Assembly (NCBI GenBank): GCA_016648135.1
Contig: JADDOH010000498.1
Coordinates: forward strand, 124,001-188,000
Length of the DNA stretch: 64,000 bases
Reading direction: 5' to 3'
Source of the DNA: Agrypnia vestita
Lineage: Eukaryota; Arthropoda; Insecta; Trichoptera; Phryganeidae
Shown here: piece after piece, positions 1-11,830 of the stretch
Layout: every line of letters begins with the position of its first letter
Position numbering within the stretch: position 1 is the stretch's first letter
The notes under the pieces: generated by a model
Told to the model about the DNA's origin: nothing
The model's input: only the letters and a program-made list of their open reading frames with translations
Database searches by the model: none
Position numbers and translations under genes: made by a program

Positions 1-778
1 ATCGAATATACTTTCGTGACATATATTTTATTTTCGCTATTGAAAGTATACTGCGCTAGTATGGGTGGGTACTGGCATAGTATACTTTCAAATGCGATCC
101 ACACATCTAATGCTTCATATCTTTTATTTTGTAAGGTCCATGCTCTCATTCCATAAAATAATATCGATAACACATAACATCTGACCATTCTCATTTGTAA
201 TCCAAGGTCATGACCGCGGAACATATATTTTATGCAGATAATGATACAATATTTAAACATAAGCGACTCCCTTGAGGTTTAACTTTTAAAGCTTAGTTTG
301 TATTATGAAGATCATAACTTTTTGCGCATTTTCAAGGATTTTTATATGGGTCAATAATATATTTCACATTTGCTGGCAGTAAGTTGTACTGAAAACAGTT
401 TTAAAAAAATAAATGCGACATTTTTCGTACATTACAATCCGTCTGCGAGTTTTAAGTTTTTTGTCGAAGCAAAGCAAGGTCGGGGTCGTATTTTGATAAT
501 TTATATCTGCTTTATGGTCAATCTCGGCCTTCAAAATATATTTAAATATGGGGTTTGAATACTCATTAAATAAATAGTCACGAAACCTGTGTGTGAAATT
601 TTTATGCTAAATTGACCCATAATAAATCCATTATTACAAAAGTAAACAATTTTTCAACAAAAGAAGCCGATGTTTATTTTTAATAAAATTTGAAATAAAT
701 TTATTTTTAGTAAATATTATTTTTAATTTAGGTTAAGTGATATTTTAAATGTAACAGCTGTTTCGGATTGAAAGGCGA

Positions 779-939
779 TTATCAAACAGTGGATATACCA
801 AGTATAATCGACGTATTTATAAGGCTTAAGTTACCCCTTCCCCTACGGATAATTAGATGTTTTCGGTTATCCTTCTCTGGCATTTATCATTAAAATTAAA
901 ATTATGTCGATAACACTTGGTATATCCACTGTTTGATAA
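779..939. repeat. foldback with perfect 25-bp inverted repeat
   Basis: Arms 779-803 and 915-939 are perfectly complementary over 25 bp around a 111-bp spacer. The size and AT-rich context suggest a small MITE, but I saw no second copy here. Confidence 0.55.
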
Positions 940-3514
940 TGGCCTTACAAGCGAAAAAAGCTGTCACATTAAAATAAAACGTGCAAGCCTTACAGTAGTC
1001 GCATATTATGATGTGTAACATTTGACATCTCACAATTAAACATATCAGTTGAGCAGCGACAGAAATAAACCTCAAAATTTAAAAAAGCTAAAAGCTATAT
1101 ATTTATTAATTAGTAAATACAACTAAAGAAAATTGCTTTATTATTGAATTTTGCCGCTCTGTGAGCTGTCGGTAAATAATTTTGACCGTGTCGATAAAAC
1201 AGTGTACTATGATATTAACGAATTTGGTGGGCCATAAATAATTTTCCTCGAAAGGAAAAGAATTCTCTGTCATAAACACTAACATATCAACATTTCATTG
1301 TAACAAAAAAAAATTATCGCTTTAACGTCGTAATTCTTACAGATTTGTTTTAAAAAAACACAATTATATCATTGAATACACGGCTGTCAGATTTCATTTT
1401 TTATAAATAATGAAATGAAACAAATGAAGCTACGCGCACTTCCCCAGCGTCTTATTTTCTGTTACGCGTTTCCGTCCGTTTTCACGAAATCACTGCCACA
1501 CATGCAGGAAAGCGAGTGGAAAGATGTTACACATCAATAACACTTAACCTGCAGAACTTGATAATAATATTTATTAAAATTTAATTTATTTTAAATTTCA
1601 TTCAAAATAATAGAAGCCGAGTTTTCATATAAATTGTGATAAAATGTCTGAAAATGTTCATTTATCTTCAGACCGTGCTATCATAAAATGTCCTCAGTAA
1701 AGGGTCGGGAAAACTCAATTACCTCCGTCCTTCATCTTCCGCGACAGTCTACAGCGACCGTCTTCAAACTTCTCTCATTGTTTGGATTGAAAGTTCCGAT
1801 TCTTGTTCCCCATCGAGCACTCTTTCCAAACTTGAACTCGGAAAATAATATTGTTAGTGGGGTCCGAGTACCGAGGGGAAAATATGCTTCGGAAAAACAA
1901 CATTTTATTAAGCAACAACCGAGCTAACCAATGTGATATGTCGGTAGGTATAACAGATCGCGGGAATTCTCTTAATTGGACCGTGAGCACATTTTTCTAT
2001 CTTCTAATTGGCGGATAAAAAATGTCATCGGTAACGGATTCGTTCTTGATGTCGTCACCCATAGCCAATGGATGGGGCTATTGGTGTTATCGTCGGTTCA
2101 GTCAAGAGTTAAAAGGGGTGTCAACCTTATGACACTTGTCAGATTTCCACCGGTAGTTAGCATTGTATTATATTACTGTAAGTTAAATTATAGAAATGAA
2201 GGAAGTGTATCGTTTTGACCCGTTAACAAAATATAATACATAGTACAGAAAAAACCTCAGGCAAAATATCAATACGTAGTATAAAAAAAGTCCTCACCAA
2301 GCGTCTGTCTGTCTATATGACCTCACTAATCTCCCAGAGAACCATTGAACGGATTTGTATGCGATTTTCAACCACACTCTCGTATTATCTATAACATTCG
2401 AGAATCGTCGATAAACGTCGGAAAACGAGAAAAACATTATAGTATACACTAGAGTAATCTAGAAGGTTCGAAAAACGAGCGTAAAAAATAAGCAGGACCG
2501 ACGGCTAGGCGAGTGGAGTTTGTTTTGACATTTCTATCAGTGCGAAATAAGCTGCGGACTTAGGAATTTCGGGCGACAGATATCGAGCGAGTTCTTACAG
2601 CGAGCGTTTAAATAAATGCGACCACGTGGGTAATATAATTAAACTAGTTTAAGTATATTACCATAAAATTACCATTACTATAAAAAGTTTCATATAAATA
2701 CAAGATATTAAATGCAAAATATTTAGATTGACAATTCATAAGGCGAAACGCGTCTCAAAAAATTAGAAATGTAGAATTTAAAAACGACTGTTTTTCTTTC
2801 CATATTATACGGTCGTTAATAGTTGAATTTATAAAATATCAATTGTTTCGTTTATGAAAAATATTGTTTGTAGATTACGCGATAATTCGTGTATCTCCAA
2901 TGCATCCCGTGTGTTCCGTAGACGCGCATCGTATCGAGGACCTGAGAGACGTTATTATCGCAGTGCTGCGCAAAAGGATCAATTGCTCGGTGGCTGCACT
3001 GGGTGCGCGCTGCACTTATCTCCTTCACTTCACACGAGTGCTATAAAGCAATTTCAATTTTATTTTATTATTAAAAAATACCATCAACAAATCTGATAAA
3101 GTGATTTATTTGTTAGGTCACGAAACTAATTTATGAATGTTTGTTATGTTTCGCGACATTTTCGGATAAAGCGATATAAACGACTGTGCCGAGAATAAGA
3201 ACAGCGCGATATCGTTAGCGGAAGCTCGTCAATCATCGGAGTGACGGGTTTTGTTCTCGCCATTTCCTCGCAGCTAACGTCTGCACACTTCACCACGGAG
3301 GAGCCCGGCGAGGTGGCTCGGCGGGAGCCAGTCACGACGGATGCTGCTAAGGGCCGGCTGTACCGACTTACTTTATAGTAATCATTCGTTTTTTTAATTG
3401 TTACGTTTCAACAGGCCAAGAGACTCAAATAGGCCTAAATAAGTTGATCGATACATACGATAAAAGACTCGAAAATTTTCGTATAATCCCATTAGAAAAA
3501 AAGACGAAAAATCA

Positions 3515-4112
3515 TGGACCTTATGACACTCCACAAAATAGTAAACTGGACTCGCCCTCGATACTCTCGCAAATAGATATTAACCTCAAATAACTCGCAA
3601 ATAGATATATACCTGCCCAGTCTCTGAGATCCCAAACACTATTCCACACAAAGGTCTACAACACCAACTTAGGTTATTTCTCTCCTCTACCTAGAATGCT
3701 AAACCAGTACAACGAGTACACGTCGTGTAACCCCAACATCGACATATTTCGCATGACACAACCTCAATTTAAGAGAGAATTTATATCACTACTGACCGAA
3801 AATAATTTGAGCGTGTAAGACGGACTCTTCTGAAATCAACCTAAACAAAAAAATTTATTGCCACAAAGACGAGGGTAAACATTTTTTGACTTGGTCGACC
3901 TGGGAGCCACGTGCCTATTATGTCGTGCGGAGATTGTGAACTTCGTTCATCTTGTAGTCGCATACTGTACTATACTTATATTGTATAATGTATTAATGTT
4001 TTACTGTAAAATGTAACTTTACTAATCACCTTGTCCTAAATGATTATCAATTAGGGTCATTCTGACCCGTCGATAGTCTTTAAATAAAAATAAAAATAAA
4101 AAAAATAACAGA
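3515..4112 (+). mobile_element. LINE 3' fragment
   Basis: Decayed C-terminal coding region: DLMTLHKIVN near 3517, then an uninterrupted stretch SLRSQTLFHTKVYNTNLGYF through FKREFISLLTENNLSV to TAA 3816-3818. About 265 nt of 3' UTR and an AAATAAAAATAAAA tail at 4083-4112 follow. The layout is typical of a 5'-truncated non-LTR element; clade not determined. Confidence 0.6.
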
Positions 4113-5976
4113 AGCGGAACTCATCACAAAACACCCTTCAAACTATTGATTACTGCGTTTTTCACCAATAACACAACCCGTTTTCGAAAAATCTATGGTT
4201 TTTACGAAAGATTACAATAATCCAAATTGATACAATCGTCCCTTTTACCTATTATTAAAAATCACTAGGAAATTATTCTTGCACATTATCATTATTTATT
4301 TTATTTTTATTTTTTAACGAACAGACCGTCAACAGGTCAATAATGACCCTAATAGATGGTCCTAGAGCGACACTAAAGTACAAAGTATGAATATTTTGTG
4401 AACATTTGAATATGATATAGTTACACAGTAGACTTTTTACGATTAATAATGAAAAGTAATAATGATAAAATAAATTGAAAATAATATTCAGACTAACGCA
4501 AATCACTAAATACAATTTTAGAAATAAGTTTCAGGTTAATAAGTTTTTAGACAATGCACTTTTTTGATAAACAGAAATAAATAATGTTTTAATGATAGAG
4601 TGCATTAAACCAAATTAGCAAACAGCACGTTTCACAGTCGCATGTTCCGCTCGCTGTTCGTCCTCCTGCACAAACTGAACCACATTCCTTTTTCGTCCAT
4701 TATTTTATTTCATTGTATTGTAGGCACTTTTCACATTTTTTGTCATTGATAAGGTACATTTTTTATTACTTACGTTAAAGATTTTAACAACACACAAAAA
4801 GTAATCGAATGTGGTGGCGTTTGTTTTGTGGAAATCCATTTTAACAATTATTTATAAAACACTATTTATTCACTAGTTTCTTACATGTTTCAAACTTTAA
4901 AATTAATTAGATGAAAAAAACAAAAATACTGTATTATTCATAATTGTTACACTTAAAAAGGTTCACTTTTGCAGCTCTCCGTTTATTTTAAATTTAAAGA
5001 TAATATTTTTTGCGATAAAATCTTGTTACGTAGCTTAAAAACAAAATATCTTTAGTAAATTTAAGACTTAATATTTGTTTTTTTGAGTATTTTAACGTTT
5101 CACCAGTTCACACGATTAACTTTGTAATCAATTATATTTTAAAAGTATTATTTACACTAATTATTCATTGGCACTACTCCGTAATTGTATAATAGCATAA
5201 GAAATGATTGAAAATGCATATAATAAATGTTTTACATAGACAAAACCGTGATAAAACAGACAAGGTGCAGGATACGATCGTCAAAAACACTAAAATCTAA
5301 TTGAGGGCAATATCAATAGTCTTCGAAGCCCCGACACAAAGCTCCAAGTTCGACACTGATCTGGCGAGATCATTACTCGGCTCGCTAGCGCGCCTCGCGA
5401 GACTGCGACACTCCGCGCTGCACCGCTGTTTCCTCCTAGTATTTTATACCAAAAATTGTGTCTAAACAAAGGAAACGTATGTCCGAGGCACGCGCGCAGG
5501 GCGCTCAGCGCGACATTCATAAAAACAAATTGGGGGATCAGATGACCGAGATGTCAATATTTATCTGGCGCTCGGTCAACAGAAACAAATCCAGCCATCG
5601 TCCGCGCGGCGATGACGGAATATTACGTCGATCAATTTTGCGTTTAAAAGCGACAACACGCTTAATTACCGTAACTCGGATATTATACAAAGTTATTCAT
5701 ATCGAGCTGCCAGGGGCGGAGGTGGGGGAGGAGAACACGCGCGAAGGTGGACAACTGACCAACTTATTCCCTTGTACAATCGTTATCACGTCATTTGCGG
5801 GAGTTTTGACTTATTTATTTAAACGGGGATCGCGCGTCGTTAAAGCGATATATATTTTGCATATTTTAATGTTAGTTTTTAAAACGACCGATTAATTGTC
5901 CGGCCAGATGACGGGTGGATCGCGAAATAGTAAAAATGTAATAATAAAACTGTATCAGGCACATCGACACACTCAC

Positions 5977-6047
5977 CTACATGAGGGCGATCCGCGTCCT
6001 CATTGTCGTAATCCAGCGGCTCCTCGCGAAGGTCCCGGCTCCAGGTT
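5977..6047 (-). CDS. possible internal exon of an unidentified minus-strand gene
   Basis: On the minus strand a 71-nt stretch sits between acceptor-like CTTCCTCCGACAG and donor-like CATGTAG|GTGAGTG. Its open frame reads TWSRDLREEPLDYDNEDADR and PHV, an acidic sequence with natural-looking composition. It lies at the edge of the GC-rich island. I cannot name the protein or find neighbouring exons. A chance pair of splice-like signals in GC-rich DNA is the main alternative. Confidence 0.25.
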
Positions 6048-6530
6048 CTGTCGGAGGAAGCTGACCCGAGCTGGCGACCGCCCTGGATCCTCGGAGGCGG
6101 CGACTAGCGTCCCGAACCCCGGTTAACCTAATTCGCGGATACTATTTTATATATTTCACGCCGCTAGATAAATCCTACCTATGTGTATGACACCCCGACA
6201 TTTTACCCCGGATCGCGCGCGGACAGAGGCCGCCGGCAAGCGGGCGCGCCGGGTAGAAAGGTCCGAGTCGTCCGGGGCGGGCCGCCGGCGCCGGTGGGCC
6301 CTTTCGCGGCGCCGGCGCGTTTCCGCCGCCCCGCCCCGCTCGCGGCGCAGCATCCCGCGCCGGGGACCGGACCCCTCCGCTTCGGGAGTTTCCGCCGCGC
6401 CTCGGCCGCCTCCGCCGCCACCGCCGCTCGGGAACGGGGCGCGACGGAAAGCGGCGCCCCTGGCGGCGGCCGCGCCAGGCGCGGAGCTCCGGCCGGTTCG
6501 GGGATCGGATGAGTTTCCGGAAAAGGGCGA
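5986..6530. other. GC-rich island upstream of nau
   Basis: About 540 bp rich in CG dinucleotides (GGCGGCGG, CCGCCGCC words) in otherwise AT-rich DNA. All six frames have long open stretches because of composition, so no protein is called from them. It may be a promoter or first-exon region of another gene. Confidence 0.5.
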
Positions 6531-6557
6531 CAGATGGCGAACTTATCTGGGGAAAAC

Positions 6558-7395
6558 ATACCACATATTGTGATAAATGTAAATATTGACGGTGATCTTA
6601 TCGAAAAGGTGGATGAAGTTAAATATTAAGTTATTATTTTAGATTCAAAATTTACTTTGGTAGCAAATTTTAAATATGTTCTAAAAAAATATATCAAAAA
6701 AATATTTTTCTTAAAGGTTAAGAAAAAATATATATACAAAGCTATAATTACTCTTCACGTAAACTAGTCTTTATTTGGGCAACGAAGGAAACTTCAAAAA
6801 ACTACAAGTGACGCAAAACAGGGCAATGAGAATCACATTAAAAAAGTAAATACACCAGAATTGAAGAAATGGGAAGAGCACTCAGTTGGATGGAAACAAC
6901 AAAAATACTTATTCGTATCGTTTTCATATTAATTTGTACATAAAATTCTCAGTAACAAAATACGAAAATGTTTTCTGAACAAAATTATTATAAATAGTGA
7001 TGTAGATATATAACTTTAATATCAGAAATAAGAAAAGAATACGATTACCGTACAAGAAAAAAATGTAGGTGTACAAAGAATTGTCTAATGTACATGCCGG
7101 ACAACATGAAGAATATAAATAAGATGAATGATTTTAAAAAACAAACGCTATAGTTATTGTTAAAATAATATAGAATTGTAAAGCATAAGATTTATTATAT
7201 ATTATATTATAGATTGTACCACAGGTTAGATTAGATTATATTATAGATTAAGATGTATTATAGATTGTATAATATTATTGAATATGTAAATGTAAACATG
7301 TAAGTTACTATGGATAGTATTTTAGTAATAGATTTCAGAACGTAAATGTAAGTGTCATATTAACTAACTTAAGAAAGAAATAAATAAAAAATTAC
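6558..7395 (+). mobile_element. old LINE C-terminal fragment
   Basis: Broken frames give DGDLIEKVDEVKY, then LDSKFTL and NFKYVLKKY (RT thumb entry), then GNEGNFKKLQVTQNRAMRIT, a pattern common in insect LINE C-termini. Several stops and frameshifts. The AT-rich remainder ends in AAATAAATAAAAAA (about 7378-7391). Confidence 0.5.
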
Positions 7396-9015
7396 AAAAT
7401 TCAATTAGTAGATCTTACCCATCTAGACAGCGGCCATCGCGTCAGTGAGTTGTTTACGATGAGCGCGTGAAAACTTATTTTGAAGCTTGTGCGCATTGAC
7501 TCGAGTTTGAAAACAAGTCGGATTCAGAAGCCAGATATTATGGAATACATTACATTAGATGCAGATTGATGCATATTACAATCCGAAAAAATATATATTT
7601 GTACGAGTAGTAGACAAACTCGTATTTTAAATTTAGATTGCTCTGCCCGGTGGGTGATCCATTTTTATATATTTATTCCTATGAACGTACGCGGTACGCG
7701 GTAACATATGAAGAAAAAACTTAAGGACAATAATAATAGCGGTGCAATTACCTACCTATAAATGAAAAAATATCAAGAGATTATAACTATTTCAAGAAAT
7801 TTATTTTTCAATGAAATATGTTGAATATAATATATAAACATTAACGTTATATAAACAAAATAAACGTTATATAAACATTATGACAGAATGTACATTTGAA
7901 ACTATAAAAAAATGTAATGCATAATATAAAAAATGTATAACAGACACCAGAATAAAAAATGAGTACCTTTTACTTTTAATAGTTTTAGTAAGTTTCACTT
8001 CTTTACTCCAATATAAGCAAAACGGACGCTTCTGCAAATGCTCCAATTAATAGCACAATAACATCCTTTAATTATTTTAATAATATTTTAGATCTAGATA
8101 TTTTTTCGACTCGCGGACAATTTTCAAAATAAATTAATATCTAACGTTAGGTGAAAAGACAACAAATATGTAATTTTACAAATATAATTTTTGCCTTTTA
8201 TTTTTTTTTCATTATAAGGTCCACCAATCACTGCCATACAATACAATACAATGCACACACATACCCTCACCAAACACATTTAACTTAAAAACTTTAAAAC
8301 ATTAATAAACAGTCGCGAATTACAAAGTGCACGATATTAGGTATAGCACGTAAGAGGTGCATTTTTTTGATATTACGATGATTTCTTGTTAGTTATCGTT
8401 CTTATCGTTTCTATACACAAATAAAATAAAAAGTAAGAAAATAAAGAGCGAGAAGAAAATAATAAACTCGCTTTGATACAGATTTTTATGAAAGAAAAAT
8501 AAATACGCGTATTATTGTTTTTTTTTTCAACTTGACTTACACTCGCGATATCACATTATATCATCGTCATCATCGGCACTGTCAATCTGGCTATTGCTGG
8601 AACAAGTGACTCTACCTACCTACCTACTCTCCGATAAATAAATCTCTGTAATAGTTGTCTCTAGAGTAAACTTTTTATAAGTTTGCATCCAGCTCTACGT
8701 TTACCGTGATGTGAATCATGTAAGACCGAAAAATCAGTCGCGTACTGACCCGAGCCGTCAATAATCTGCGGCAAGGACAGCTACCGATACGCTGGCACTG
8801 TGTATAACATACATTAAAAATCAGTACATGAAAAAGTGCACAAGTTACGAAATTCGAGAATATTTTTGCATATCAGTTATTCGTGCGCCTAGAAATATTC
8901 TCCACCGATTGCCATTCCCGCTTTTTAGAAACAACGATAGTAATGTCGGCGCCACACTACGCGGATCTTCCGTCGCGGATCGCCGCTACATTTCTCTCCA
9001 TACAATATGCGCTTA

Positions 9016-9653
9016 TTAAGGGACTGATACACATGCTCATTAGTGGAACGTGAGCATGCGCAGTATTGAGCTATTGCTACTTAGTACATGTGTGTACGCA
9101 CGTTACTAGTAATGAGCATGCTCATTACCTACTAGCATGCTCGTTAATCAACTCCAGGTTGATTTATGAGCATGCTGATTTGTTTAACGGGTGGAAGGGG
9201 TATCTTTTGAGCATGTGTGAACAGGCTTGCTTATGAACGTGCTAATGTCATTCGCGGCTAGTATCGATTATCGATGCAATCTTTTCAGTTCGCGACAAAT
9301 GAAACAAATATGGCGGGTTGGGGACATGACAAAACATTACTTTTCGTGACTTATTACAGGAATAACAAATTTCTGTGGAATACTCGGTCACCGCTATATA
9401 AAAATAATATAACAAAAAATAATGTTTATGAAACTTTATTAAAAAACATGAATGATTCCAATCTTACAATAAAAATTATAAAAACTAAAAACAAAAATGT
9501 TCGGATGGAAACTCGGGAACAAGAGCGTCTCTATTTTATAACAAGAGCATGCCAGTAATAAGCGTGTATGTTTGATTGTCAGCTTTAAGCATGCTAGTTT
9601 TGAGCATGATAATGAGCGTGCTCAAAAATAAGCATGTGTATCAGTACCTTTAA
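9016..9653 (+). mobile_element. TTAA-flanked (piggyBac-like) nonautonomous element, copy 1
   Basis: Bounded by TTAA at 9016-9019 and 9650-9653. Inverted ends share ACTGATACACATGCT. Subterminal regions are packed with the palindrome-like word GAGCATGC/GCATGCTC. It is inserted inside a Harbinger-like MITE (8944-9734). TTAA target duplication is the hallmark of piggyBac-type transposition, so that superfamily is inferred. The core encodes a MADF-like fragment (9274-9558) and no transposase. Confidence 0.6.
9274..9558 (+). pseudogene. MADF-domain-like coding remnant inside the TTAA element
   Basis: A 94-codon open frame contains LLFVTYYRNNKFLWNTRSPL, then Y-KNN and VYETLLKNM. This spacing (hydrophobic start, FLW, Y-N, aromatic near the next helix) matches the MADF/Myb-SANT-like fold, a DNA-binding domain frequent in insect transcription factors and in transposon accessory proteins. 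Only the first part of a normal MADF protein is present and the tail is Lys/Asn-rich. Copies at 20833-21566 (opposite orientation, interrupted by a stop) and 56330-56659 share the same coding stretch, so it belongs to the element. Whether it is a captured host exon or the relic of an autonomous element's own gene is open. Confidence 0.4.
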
Positions 9654-10057
9654 ACAAGAGTGGACCATCGGTCGACACATTTCGTTTGCCGATTTTACGC
9701 GACGGAAAATACGCAGCACAGTTTGGCGCTGGCCTAACACGAAGCATAATGAGAAATGTTGAATTTCACGTAAGTGGCGGATTATCCGGGAAGAAATGCA
9801 CCCCTGGATGAAATGAATAAATCGTTTTGGCTGCTGGGACTGCCCGGAGACATTCTGGTGCTACATCAAAGTAGCGGCGCGCGCTCTGCAGCGCCGGGCC
9901 GCGGCCGCGTCGCGTGTGGGTACTCTCGTAATTTATTAACTGAACCGAACTGCCGATGGACTGTGTCGCGTGAGATGAGATTCCGGTGTAGAAGCCGATA
10001 ATGTGCAATACACAAACTAACAAAAATAAAAATATCAACGAACAAATAAGTTATAAC

Positions 10058-10905
10058 TAGGGATGTTCCGACTAGTCGGTAAAGCCGACTATCCGGCCAC
10101 TTTCGTAGTGGGCGACTATTCGGCAAAGAGCGCCGACTATTCGGCTTCTTACTTTGTATGTATTTCTCAATAAAATGTATATAGGAGGAATTACAAAAAA
10201 TAAAAAACTTGATTGTTAAATAATATTTTTATTTTAGAATCAGTCTTACACATTTTGAAATGTGAAGCAACTTTTCTTTTGGTAATCAACTAATCAGTCT
10301 CTAAAATTACTTTCTTGTAAAGAAAAAATATCTATGACATTTATAAAATAAAATTATTATATTAATTAAGAAACAAAATAACATAGTGTATTCTTATCGT
10401 CAATAAACATTTATAAATATTTCTTCTTATTTAAATAAAAGAGTAGGATTTTTTTATTAACAGACTAAGTAATACCTAACCAAGATTGCGTCTACATGAT
10501 GTACTGATTATAAAAATTCTAAACATCAACTGCTTCATAAAAACAAATACAATCACTCTAACGTACTTATTATATGAATCATTGTCCAATTAGTCAAAAA
10601 AATCCATTTACGAGACCTTATTTTTGGCATGACAGTATACAATAACAATAATGTCTTTATTTTTTTACACAAAAACACCGCTCTGACCCGTGCAAAGGCA
10701 AAAATCAAGAAACAATGCGAAGTAAACAAAACACGTTCCGACACGATTGTGACTTGCGCGCTAATCAGCTGTAAACGAAGTGTCACGGAAATTGCCGAAT
10801 ACTCCCGAAACCGTGATCAACTTGGCCGACTAGTCGGCGATTAGTCGGCCTTTTTACTACCGACTAATCGGCTAGTCGGCCAAAGTCATAATCGGCACAT
10901 CTCTA
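10058..10905 (+). mobile_element. hAT-like nonautonomous element with GCCGACTA subterminal repeats
   Basis: Ends TAGGGATGTTCCGACTAGTC and the complement of ...GGCACATCTCTA, a TAGRGATG-type terminus like that of hAT elements. Several GCCGACTA/TAGTCGGC repeats sit just inside both ends. The interior (about 10150-10800) is AT-rich with no transposase. The expected 8-bp duplication is not intact (GTTATAAC against ATTATTAT), so the superfamily is tentative. Confidence 0.5.
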
Positions 10906-10916
10906 ATTATTATAGA

Positions 10917-11205
10917 AGTCTTACAGAGACGAAACTATTTATATGAGGTACATGTTTGGGGCTGGGTGGTCAATTCCGTTTCCTTTTGGTTCTGGTACGA
11001 GTTGTTCGTGGGAGATACTGTCGAGTATTTCCTCTGAATCGATGAAAATGTCTATGCAATTACTTGATTTGTTCAATTTACTTTGTATAATGTACTTATG
11101 GTGGATATTTTGCCGTTGTGTCTTGTGTGCATATTCCCCCAGTGAACCCGAATGGATTCTCATTTATTGTAGAATTGACTTTTGTGACAGAGTTTAGTCT
11201 CTTTT
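10917..11205 (+). repeat. dispersed repeat G, copy 1
   Basis: TGGTCAATTCCGTTTCCTTT, GAGATACTGTCGAGTATTTC and CATATTCCCCCAGTGAACCC recur in the same order at 31800-32065. The first 30 bp are shared with repeat H's end. No coding content recognised. Confidence 0.6.
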
Positions 11206-11689
11206 TACCTGCTTATTCAAAAATTTTCGATATCACAATCATTTATACAAAACGTTTTATTCCACTCATTTGAGTTAAGCCACTAAGCGCTTTCGATGGG
11301 CACAACCATCATCTTCAGATGCAATATTAGAACTAATTGTAAATCAGTATGGCCGACAAATACAAAAAGAAAACTCTTTTTTGGGTTCAACAGACAGCAC
11401 AAAAATAAGTACGTAGAAATATGGACTTACGCACACGCACCACGGCTGGCACATACGATCCAAGAGCAAAACAAGGCAAAAAAATGAAAGAATCACGTTG
11501 CTCGATTTCGACCCTCCCCCCTCCCCTCTCGTAGCCCAGCATATAATTCTTCCTAACCTCCCCCCCTCGATCAGGTCACGCGGTTTATGGACGCTCCCTA
11601 TAGTGATCACGCTGTAGGTTAATCTAACATAAAGCTTATTTTTATATGATTATAATTAAAACAATTTACTTTGTTTCAACCGCCAATTT

Positions 11690-11830
11690 TATTTAAACAC
11701 TCGACATGTTTCAAGACCAAAGGTCCCTTCTTCGGGTGAGTATTTAAAAATAAAATAAGTGGTTGAAACAAAGTTAATCGATTTAAATATAATCATATAA
11801 ATATGTTACATAGTGATTTTGCGTTTATTG
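11690..11830. repeat. inverted repeat with a hairpin-GAAAC motif
   Basis: CTTTGTTTCAACCGCCAATT at 11670-11689 pairs loosely with AGTGGTTGAAACAAAGTTA at 11758-11777. On the minus strand, 11735-11705 reads GAAGAAGGGACC, loop, GGTCTTGAAACATG. Same hairpin class as 54714. Confidence 0.45.

Larger units (their letters stand above)
1..5976. other. upstream AT-rich DNA without recognised gene
   Basis: Apart from the foldback at 779-939 and the LINE tail at 3515-4112 I see no gene. GC-richer patches at 2870-3030, 3180-3350 and 5340-5600 have no convincing exon structure. Confidence 0.5.
8944..9734 (+). mobile_element. Harbinger-like MITE A, copy 1, split by a TTAA element
   Basis: The left part (8944-9015) and right part (9654-9734) align to the two halves of the intact copy at 51895-52084. 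Shared words include the CGCCGCTACATTTCTCTCC-like stretch and the right-hand CGACGGAAAA-like stretch. The inverted ends read CGGCGCCACAC and its complement. TAA flanks both sides (8941-8943 and 9735-9737), a TWA-type duplication as in PIF/Harbinger elements. The split is exactly at TTAA. Confidence 0.6.

Noticed and set aside
2391..2520. Heat-shock-like GAAGGTTCGAA
   Set aside because: Only one out-of-phase site; no array or TATA box nearby.
5458..5895. 145-codon open frame on +
   Set aside because: Low-complexity, no recognisable domain, no splice or homology support; part of it is open only because of local GC content.
6175..6573. Overlapping open frames on both strands in the GC-rich island
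   Set aside because: Arg/Pro/Ala-rich translations in several frames at once are a composition effect of GC-rich DNA, not a protein.
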